DNA of 9,565 nucleotides, from NCBI GenBank assembly GCA_013696185.1, contig JACCZA010000011.1, positions 1 to 9,565 of the forward strand, in the 5' to 3' direction. The translations under genes were made by a program, and so were the position numbers. The stretch is from Actinomycetota bacterium. GTDB taxonomy: Bacteria > Actinomycetota > Thermoleophilia > Gaiellales > Gaiellaceae. Under the pieces are notes generated by a model. That model had not been told where the DNA came from and made no database searches. It worked only from the letters and a program-made list of their open reading frames with translations. Shown piece by piece: positions 1 through 4,775 of the stretch. Within the stretch, counting starts at the first letter, position 1, and each line of letters begins with the position of its first letter.

Positions 1-879
1 GACCCGCAGGGCGAGGGCGAGCGGCTCGCCGGCCAGGAGCTGGCGGCGCTCCTCCCCCTCGGGGCCGAGCAGCCGTACCTCGTCGATCCGCGCCTCGCCG
101 GTCCCCCACTCGCGCAGGCCGGCGCCGCGCTCGTCCGGGTCCCGCTCGCCGGCGAGCAGCTGGTGGTAGCGGAGGATCACGTCGTGGGTCGGCGCGTCGA
201 GCTCGACCCGCCCGCCGCGCAGCAGCACCGCCCGCTCGCAGAGCCGCTCGACGGCCGAGGCGTCGTGGGAGACGAACACGATTGTGCCGCCCCGCTCGCG
301 AAACTCGAAGATCTTGCCGAAGCACTTGCGCTGGAAGGCCTCGTCCCCGACCGCGAACACCTCGTCGAGCAGCAGGATGTCCGCCTCGATGTGCGCCGCG
401 ACCGCGAAGCCGAGGCGCATCGCCATGCCCGAGGAATACGTCCGCACCGGCAGGTCGATCTCGTCCTCGAGACCGGCAAAACCGACGATCTCGTCCATCC
501 GCTCCCGGATCGTCCGCCGCCCGAGGCCGTAGATCGAGCCGTTCAGGTAGACGTTCTCGCGGCCGCTGAAGTCCGGATGGAAGCCGGCGCCGAGCTCGAG
601 CAGCGCACCCACCCGACCGCCGATCGCGATCTGCCCGGAGCTCGGCCGCATGATCTGCGCGAGCAGCTTCAACAGCGTCGTCTTGCCCGAGCCGTTCCGC
701 CCGACGAGACCGACCGCCTCTCCGGGCGACACGCTGAAGGACACGTCCTGGAGGGCCCAGACGTCGGTGCCCCGGCCACGGCCGCTCGCGACGACGAGCT
801 CCTTGAGCGTCCGCGCCTGCTGCGGGCGGACGCGAAACTGCCGCGACACGCCTTCGACGCGAATCGCGCCAGCTCTCAC
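1..879 (-). CDS. Polysaccharide ABC transporter ATP-binding protein, Wzt/TagH family (C-terminus cut by window edge)
   Basis: This is the ATPase of an ABC-2 type exporter that moves lipid-linked polysaccharide or teichoic-acid-like polymers across the inner membrane. The 293 visible residues contain Walker A GRNGSGKT (60-67), a Q-loop region near 75-95, the Wzt/TagH-type stretch GALLELGAGFHPDFSGREN (91-109), ABC signature YSSGM (148-152), Walker B ILLLDE (168-173) and the H-loop His in SHD (204-206). After about residue 225 it continues into what looks like the start of a Wzt-type C-terminal domain, which in known Wzt proteins binds the polymer. It runs past base 1. The GTG start at 877-879 overlaps the hemH stop (TGA, 876-878), a GTGA overlap with no clear Shine-Dalgarno, so translation is probably coupled. 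Its likely permease partner is encoded separately at 3844-4638. Family assignment is very secure; the polymer exported is unknown. Confidence 0.95.
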   Translation of the reverse strand, partial: MRAGAIRVEGVSRQFRVRPQQARTLKELVVASGRGRGTDVWALQDVSFSVSPGEAVGLVGRNGSGKTTLLKLLAQIMRPSSGQIAIGGRVGALLELGAGFHPDFSGRENVYLNGSIYGLGRRTIRERMDEIVGFAGLEDEIDLPVRTYSSGMAMRLGFAVAAHIEADILLLDEVFAVGDEAFQRKCFGKIFEFRERGGTIVFVSHDASAVERLCERAVLLRGGRVELDAPTHDVILRYHQLLAGERDPDERGAGLREWGTGEARIDEVRLLGPEGEERRQLLAGEPLALALRV

Positions 880-1757
880 CGCACCGACGGTACCGGCAGA
901 GCCTGCCGGACGAGCCGCGCCAGCACCGCGATGAACGCCGGCTCGGCGTTCGGCAGCTCGATCCGCTCGAGGCGCAGCCCGAGCTCCGCCGCTCGTTCCC
1001 TCGCCTCCGTGTCGAGATCCCATCTGATCTCCAGGTGATCGGCGACGAAGCCGACCGGGCAGAGCAAGACGTCGGTCACGCCGCGCCCGTGGAGGGCGGT
1101 GAGGTGATCGAGGATGTCGGGTCCGAGCCACGGCTCGCCCGTCGGAGACTCGCTCTGGAAGGAGAACGACCAGTCTGTGACACCCGCGCGGGCACTCACG
1201 AGGCGCGCCGTCTCGAGCAACTGGTCGCGATACGGGTCGCCCTCGTCCACGATCCGCGCCGGCAGGCTGTGCGCGGTGAAGACGACGTGGGCGCCCGTGC
1301 CGCGGATGCGCTCGGCGAGCAGGTCGACGAAGCCGGGGTCGGCGCCCCAGCTCTCGATGAAGCGCAGCTCCGCGCGGCCCGCGAGCGCCTCCTCGAGCAG
1401 CGCGCGGTAGCGGCCGATCGACATGCGGGAGTAGTGCGGCGCGAGCACGAGGCCGACGACGCGCTCGGCACCGCCGTCGAGCGCTCGGGCGGCGGCCTCG
1501 GCGATGCGGGGCGTCCAGTGCCGCATGCCGGTGTAGACGGGCAGGCCGAGCTCACGCTCGAGCGCGGCGCGCGCCTCCTCGGTGACGGCGTTGAGCGGCG
1601 AGCCGTCCTCGATCCCGAGCCGGCGGTAGCGCTCGACGAGATCCTCGAGCAGCTCGGGCCGGATCGGACGTCCGCCGCGGATGTCGGCGTAGTAGGCGGG
1701 CACGTCCTCGAGGCGCTCGGGCGACCCGTAGGCCATGAGGACGACAGCGTCCGTCAC
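876..1757 (-). CDS. hemH: Ferrochelatase, probably coproporphyrin III type (HemH/CpfC)
   Basis: This enzyme inserts Fe2+ into a porphyrin in haem synthesis. The 293-residue protein follows the Bacillus subtilis enzyme closely as I recall it: MAYGSPE at 8-14, APHYS at 106-110, AHSLP with the metal-site His at 163, QSE at 201-203, WLGPD at 210-214 and FVADHLE with the catalytic Glu at 243. Tyr10 matches B. subtilis Tyr13, a feature of coproporphyrin ferrochelatases, so the product is probably coproheme in the coproporphyrin-dependent route; that is inference. Only one cysteine (C233) is visible, so a [2Fe-2S] cluster, found in some actinobacterial homologues, is absent. The GTG start at 1755-1757 overlaps the hemE stop (GTGA) and has a Shine-Dalgarno-like GAGGTG at 1763-1768. 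The upstream extension of this frame overlaps hemE and is not supported. The 3' end overlaps the ABC ATPase start. Confidence 0.96.
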   Translation of the reverse strand: MTDAVVLMAYGSPERLEDVPAYYADIRGGRPIRPELLEDLVERYRRLGIEDGSPLNAVTEEARAALERELGLPVYTGMRHWTPRIAEAAARALDGGAERVVGLVLAPHYSRMSIGRYRALLEEALAGRAELRFIESWGADPGFVDLLAERIRGTGAHVVFTAHSLPARIVDEGDPYRDQLLETARLVSARAGVTDWSFSFQSESPTGEPWLGPDILDHLTALHGRGVTDVLLCPVGFVADHLEIRWDLDTEARERAAELGLRLERIELPNAEPAFIAVLARLVRQALPVPSVR

Positions 1758-2788
1758 GCGGCCACCTCGGCCGCCGTTCGCTCGTGCACGAGCTCGACGA
1801 GCCGTCCGAGCACGTCGGGATCGGTGCCCGGCAGCACGCCGTGGCCGAGATTGAAGATGTGGCCGGGACGGCCCCCCGCCTGGGCGAGCACCTCCTCCGC
1901 GACGGCCGCCACGCGCTGCCACGGCCCGAGCAGGAGCGCCGGGTCGAGGTTCCCCTGCACGCCCCGATCGCCGCCCACCTCCTCCCAGCCGCGCGCGAGC
2001 GGGATCCGCCAGTCGAGTCCGATCACGTCCCCGCCGGCTGCCCGCATCGCCCGCAGGAGCGTCGCCGTCCCCGTACCGAAGTGGATCGTGGGCACCTCGA
2101 CGGCGGCGAGGATGCGCGCCGAGTAGGGCGCGACGAACTCGTCATAGTCCGCCGGCGAGAGCGCGCCCACCCAGGAGTCGAACAGCTGGATCGCATCTGC
2201 GCCGGAGCGCACCTTGCCGCGCAGGTACCGCACGAAGGCAGCCGCAAGCTTCTCCATCAACGCGTGCCAGACCTCCGGCTCGCGGTACATCATCCCCTTG
2301 ACCTTGAGGAACTCGCGGCTCGGCCTGCCCTCGATCAGATAGCCAGCGACGGTGAAGGGCCCGCCGCAGAAGCCCACGACCGCCTGATCCGGCCGGAGCG
2401 CGTCGCGTGTCAGGCGCACCGCCTCGAGGATGAAGGGCACCGACTCCTCGGGCTCCGGCACGCGCAGGCGCCCGACGTCGGCCATCGTCTCGATCGGACG
2501 GGCGACCACGGGGCCGACGTTCTCGACGAGCTCCACGTCGATGCCCATGCCGAGGACGGGCAGCATGATGTCGGCGAACATGACCGCCGCGTCGACGCCG
2601 TGCCGGCGAACGGGCTGGAGCGTCACCTCCGCGCAGAGCTCGGGCCTGCGACAGACGTCGAAGAGGCCGTGGTGCTTGCGGATCTCCCGGTACTCGGGGA
2701 GCGATCGGCCCGCCTGGCGCATGAACCAGACAGGCGTCCGCTCGACCGCCTCGCGCCTGGCGGCGCGTACGAGAAGGGGCTCGGACAC
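1754..2788 (-). CDS. hemE: Uroporphyrinogen decarboxylase
   Basis: HemE removes four carboxyl groups from uroporphyrinogen III to give coproporphyrinogen III, in the cytoplasm. The 344 residues are of normal family length. Active-site elements are all visible: PVWFMRQAGRSLPEYR at 19-34 with Arg24 and Arg28, FADIMLP with the catalytic Asp73, FCGGPFTVAGYLIEG with Tyr150, FDSW with Ser205 (203-206), and NLGHGV with His316. The Ser after MRQAGR, instead of Tyr, is a variant I recall from actinobacterial HemE. The GTG start at 2786-2788 is chosen because homology begins there; longer readings of the frame run into the divergent gene and give low-complexity Arg/Pro-rich sequence. There is no good Shine-Dalgarno; a -10-like TACTCT ends seven positions before the G of GTG, which suggests a leaderless mRNA. 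hemE heads the hemE-hemH-ATPase unit. Confidence 0.97.
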   Translation of the reverse strand: MSEPLLVRAARREAVERTPVWFMRQAGRSLPEYREIRKHHGLFDVCRRPELCAEVTLQPVRRHGVDAAVMFADIMLPVLGMGIDVELVENVGPVVARPIETMADVGRLRVPEPEESVPFILEAVRLTRDALRPDQAVVGFCGGPFTVAGYLIEGRPSREFLKVKGMMYREPEVWHALMEKLAAAFVRYLRGKVRSGADAIQLFDSWVGALSPADYDEFVAPYSARILAAVEVPTIHFGTGTATLLRAMRAAGGDVIGLDWRIPLARGWEEVGGDRGVQGNLDPALLLGPWQRVAAVAEEVLAQAGGRPGHIFNLGHGVLPGTDPDVLGRLVELVHERTAAEVAA

Positions 2789-2793
2789 CGCTC

Positions 2794-2800
2794 TAGAGTA
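2794..2800. promoter_or_regulatory. Candidate bidirectional -10 element TAGAGTA between hemE and the divergent gene
   Basis: Only 21 bases separate the two divergent start codons (2788 and 2810). They contain TAGAGTA, which fits TANNNT on both strands: TAGAGT (2794-2799) rightward and TACTCT (2800 to 2795) leftward. With the usual six bases between the -10 element and +1, leftward transcription would begin exactly at the G of the hemE GTG, and rightward transcription near 2806, four bases before the ATG. Neither gene has a clear Shine-Dalgarno, consistent with leaderless or nearly leaderless mRNAs. I see no convincing -35 hexamer on either side. Symmetric -10 elements driving divergent transcription are known in bacteria; use of this one is inferred. 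Confidence 0.45.
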
Positions 2801-2809
2801 GTCACGCCG

Positions 2810-3667
2810 ATGCCTCCCGCCGCGCCTCCGGTCCCCCGCGGACCGCTCGCCGTCCGCTGGCTCGGCGCGACGGTCGAGCCGCCTTGCGCAGGTGCTGTCG
2901 GCTCGGCGCTGGTCGAGCTCGAGAACGCCGGCTCGGCCACGTGGCGCCCGCGTCCCGACGGCGGCATCCGGCTCGGCTCGCACTGGCTCGACCGGCTCGG
3001 GAACCCGATCGTCTGGGAGGGGCTCCGCACGGAGCTCGGCGGGGCGGTCGCGCCGGGCGAGCGGCGGCGGCTGGAGGCCTCCGTGCGCGGTCCGATCCCA
3101 CCCGGCAGGTACCGGCTGGCGTTCGACCTCGTCGACGAGGGGCGCTTCTGGCTCGCCGAACTCGGAAACGAGCCGCTCGAGCTCGAGCTCGAGGTCGCAC
3201 CCCGCATCCGCCGCAGGCTCGCCGTCTCGGTGCGGGCGCCGGGCGATCCCGAGACCGAGCGCGCGCTGGCCGCGCAGGAGGAGCCGCTCGTCGAGGAGTC
3301 CGACGCCGACGCCGTCGCGTACCTCGCGCCCGGCTGCCTGCCGGCTCCGGACTGGTCGCGGCGCGTGCTCGACGCCCACGAGGAGGGCTACGCCGTCGTC
3401 GCCGGCTCGATCGAGCCCTCGGGCGGACCGCTCGGGCGGCGGCGGGCGGCGGCGGCCCTCGGGCCGTGGGCGCCCGGATCGGGTCGGGTCCCCGCCTTCT
3501 CCGAGGCCTTCCTCTGCCCGTCGGTCGTCCGCGGCCTCGAGGTCGACTGGGCCGAGGACGTCGAGGGCCTCCCCGCCGCGAGGCGACCCGACGACCGCAC
3601 CTTCGGCGAGCCGTGGCTGTACGACGGACGGATCAAGCTGCGAGCGCACCGGCGCAGCCGCAGCTGA
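2810..3667 (+). CDS. Uncharacterised protein: Ig-like beta domain plus degenerate glycosyltransferase-A-like region
   Basis: The 285-residue product has no assigned function. Residues about 15-130 look like an immunoglobulin-type beta sandwich of the kind found beside glycan enzymes: AVRWLGATVEPP, VELENAGSATWRP (35-47), IRLGSHWLD (53-61), VAPGERRRLEASV (80-92), PPGRYRLAFDLVDEGRFW (97-114). Residues about 137-255 resemble the second half of a GT2 fold: YLAPGCLPAPDWSRRVLDAH (171-190) sits where a GT2 has its DXD-containing strand followed by PxPxWL, AVVAGSIEP (195-203) resembles the next strand, and WAED (247-250) resembles the ED motif. The acidic DXD is replaced by APG and the nucleotide-binding N-terminal half is missing, so catalysis is unlikely. 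No signal peptide or membrane helix is seen. The ATG at 2810 is the only sensible start; it lacks a Shine-Dalgarno. It is divergent from hemE and flanked by export genes, so a glycan-related role is a guess. Codon use matches a real GC-rich gene. Confidence 0.72.
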   Translation: MPPAAPPVPRGPLAVRWLGATVEPPCAGAVGSALVELENAGSATWRPRPDGGIRLGSHWLDRLGNPIVWEGLRTELGGAVAPGERRRLEASVRGPIPPGRYRLAFDLVDEGRFWLAELGNEPLELELEVAPRIRRRLAVSVRAPGDPETERALAAQEEPLVEESDADAVAYLAPGCLPAPDWSRRVLDAHEEGYAVVAGSIEPSGGPLGRRRAAAALGPWAPGSGRVPAFSEAFLCPSVVRGLEVDWAEDVEGLPAARRPDDRTFGEPWLYDGRIKLRAHRRSRS

Positions 3668-3812
3668 CGAAGAAGCACGGCGCGTCCCGCGAGGCTGGAC
3701 TGTCCTTGGAGTGTGCCCGATCAATGCGAGGAGTCGTAGGCCGGAGGGCGATTCACTCGCCCGGGAGGCCAGTCAGTCGTCCGAGCAGCGTGCTCTGTCA
3801 GGGAAGGGGGCC
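3668..3812. other. Convergent intergenic region with two weak hairpins
   Basis: This is the gap between the convergent Ig-like gene (ends 3667) and the permease (ends 3844). No supportable gene or RNA gene is visible. Two short perfect stems occur: GGGCGA/TCGCCC at 3746-3751 and 3757-3762 with a 5-base loop, and GAGCA/TGCTC at 3783-3787 and 3791-3795 with a 3-base loop. Neither is followed by a T run on either strand. They may help end rightward transcription together with the stronger hairpin that follows. Confidence 0.4.
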
Positions 3813-3843
3813 CGTGGGGGGAAACCGCAGGTTTCCCCCCACG
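3813..3843. terminator. Perfect 14-bp hairpin with 3-base loop, candidate bidirectional terminator
   Basis: CGTGGGGGGAAACC (3813-3826) pairs perfectly with GGTTTCCCCCCACG (3830-3843) around a GCA loop. Base 3843 directly touches the permease stop codon (TGA, 3846 to 3844), so the structure would form right behind that gene. It lies 145 bases past the end of the rightward gene and could also stop that transcript. There is no U tract on either side (leftward it is followed by GGGCCCCCTTCCC), so it is not a textbook intrinsic terminator. It may terminate without a U tract, as is reported for some actinobacteria, or protect the mRNA 3' end. The structure is certain; the role is inferred. Confidence 0.6.
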
Positions 3844-4638
3844 TCAGAGCTCGACGGCGATCCTGTCGTCGACGCGCGCGAAGACCCAGGCGCCGAGCGC
3901 GAGTGCCGCGAGCGCGGCCACGCACAGGTAGATCACGTCGACGGCGCGCGGCAGCCGACCCTCCCAGAGAGGTGCCCGGATCGCCTCTATCGGCGGCGTG
4001 ATCGGGTTGCCGTAGCGCAGCAGACGCACGATTCCGCCCTGGTCGGCGCCGAGGAACTGGTCGAAGCGGTAGAGCACCGGCGTGAGGAAGAACCAGGGCA
4101 GGAGGATCGCGCCGACCAGGTGCTCGACGTCCCGGAAGATCACGTTCGCGGCGGCGACCGCGACCGCGAGGCCGCCGACGAGGGCCGCGAAGACGACCGC
4201 CAGCGGGAGCGCGAGCCAGGCAGTCGAGCGCACCTCCGGGATCAGCGCCGGATTGAGCACGAAGAGGACCGCCAGCATCACGGCGAAGGTGACGAGCTGC
4301 GTCGCGACGGCGGACAGCGGCACGAGCTGGCGCGGAAAGCGCGTCTTCCGGATCAGGCTCGCGTTGTCGAGCATGCTGCGCGCCGCGGCCTGCAGCGAGA
4401 CCGAGAAGAAGATCCAGGCGGCGAGCCCGGTGAGCAGGTAGAGCGGGTAGTGCGGGATCTCGCCCGTCACGCGCCAGAGGAACGAGAAGACGAGCACGTA
4501 GATCGCCATCAGGAGCAGCGGGTTCGCGAGCGACCAGAGGACGCCGAGCGCCGAGCCCTTGTAGCGCGCCTGGAAGTCGCGGCGGAACAGGTTCGCGAAG
4601 AGATCGCGGTAGCGCAGGAGATCGGCGTAGATCGTCAT
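3844..4638 (-). CDS. Polysaccharide ABC transporter permease, Wzm/TagG family (ABC-2 type)
   Basis: This is the membrane channel subunit of a polysaccharide exporter. The 264 residues match the usual family length of about 260-280. The N-terminus LLRYRDLFANLFRRDFQARY (7-26) is the amphipathic cytoplasmic lead-in typical of Wzm/TagG, followed by KGSALGVLWSLANPLL and about six hydrophobic segments. SLIRKTRFPRQLVPLS and the late RYGNPITPPIEAIR are also family features. The ATG at 4636-4638 is the natural start: homology begins at once, and there is only GGGCGG as a poor Shine-Dalgarno. A -10-like TACACT (4655 to 4650) predicts a leader of about five bases. The partner ATPase is probably the product of 1-879; three other genes lie between them, one on the opposite strand. 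The gene appears to be transcribed alone and ends at a strong hairpin. Confidence 0.94.
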   Translation of the reverse strand: MTIYADLLRYRDLFANLFRRDFQARYKGSALGVLWSLANPLLLMAIYVLVFSFLWRVTGEIPHYPLYLLTGLAAWIFFSVSLQAAARSMLDNASLIRKTRFPRQLVPLSAVATQLVTFAVMLAVLFVLNPALIPEVRSTAWLALPLAVVFAALVGGLAVAVAAANVIFRDVEHLVGAILLPWFFLTPVLYRFDQFLGADQGGIVRLLRYGNPITPPIEAIRAPLWEGRLPRAVDVIYLCVAALAALALGAWVFARVDDRIAVEL

Positions 4639-4648
4639 GCCGCCCGAG

Positions 4649-4655
4649 TAGTGTA
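4649..4655. promoter_or_regulatory. Candidate bidirectional -10 element TAGTGTA between permease and GT4 fusion gene
   Basis: TAGTGTA reads as TAGTGT (4649-4654) rightward and TACACT (4655 to 4650) leftward, both fitting TANNNT. The leftward start would fall near 4643, five bases before the permease ATG. The rightward start would fall near 4661, about 110 bases before the likely start of the GT4 fusion and four bases before a GTG at 4665. No clear -35 is visible on either side. A short dyad, GCTCG-TG-CGAGC, lies at 4661-4672, where an operator could sit. This heptamer has the same TAGNGTA form as the one in the hemE divergent gap. Function is inferred from position only. Confidence 0.42.
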
Positions 4656-4664
4656 CGAACGCTC

Positions 4665-4775
4665 GTGCGAGCCCTCGCTCGCCCCAAACACCCAGCTAAC
4701 ACGGCTCCCGTAGGCTTCCGGCCGGCGGTCGAGAACCTGGACAACGTGCGCAGCAGAGGGCGGAGGCGAAGCTGA
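4665..4775 (+). CDS. Possible 36-codon upstream ORF ending in CTGA overlap (weak)
   Basis: A GTG at 4665, four bases downstream of the predicted rightward transcript start, opens a 36-codon frame that ends with TGA at 4773-4775. That TGA overlaps the probable CTG start of the GT4 fusion (CTGA, 4772-4775), the same geometry as the GTGA and ATGA overlaps elsewhere in the window. The peptide ends VENLDNVRSRGRRRS and resembles nothing I recognise. About a quarter of its codons end in A or T, more than in the surrounding genes, so it may simply be leader sequence. If real, it could be a leaderless coupling peptide. Confidence 0.18.
   Translation: MRALARPKHPANTAPVGFRPAVENLDNVRSRGRRRS
4762..4766 (+). 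promoter_or_regulatory. Shine-Dalgarno GGAGG that points to a CTG start at 4772
   Basis: GGAGG is followed by five bases (CGAAG) and then CTG at 4772-4774. No ATG or GTG occurs in frame between the preceding in-frame stop (TAA, 4697-4699) and the coding homology. The first conventional start, TTG at 4799, lies 32 bases past this site, too far to use it. The site therefore favours CTG. Confidence 0.6.

Noticed and set aside
1784..2809. Long plus-strand open frame running across hemE into the Ig-like gene
   Set aside because: It is antisense to an unmistakable hemE and gives His/Arg/Pro-rich sequence without domains. Only the part from the ATG at 2810 is credible. Long antisense frames are expected at this G+C.
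3176..3193. 18-base perfect palindrome CTCGAGCTCGAGCTCGAG
   Set aside because: It encodes the LELELE run of a beta strand with the favoured codons CTC and GAG, so codon choice explains it without a regulatory role.
2789..3724. N-terminal extension of hemE to 656 residues
   Set aside because: UroD homology begins at the GTG at 2788. The added sequence overlaps the divergent gene and is low-complexity.
3668..3843. Possible small RNA or tRNA gene in the convergent gap
   Set aside because: No cloverleaf, no T-arm consensus and no clear promoter; the hairpins are better explained as 3'-end structures.
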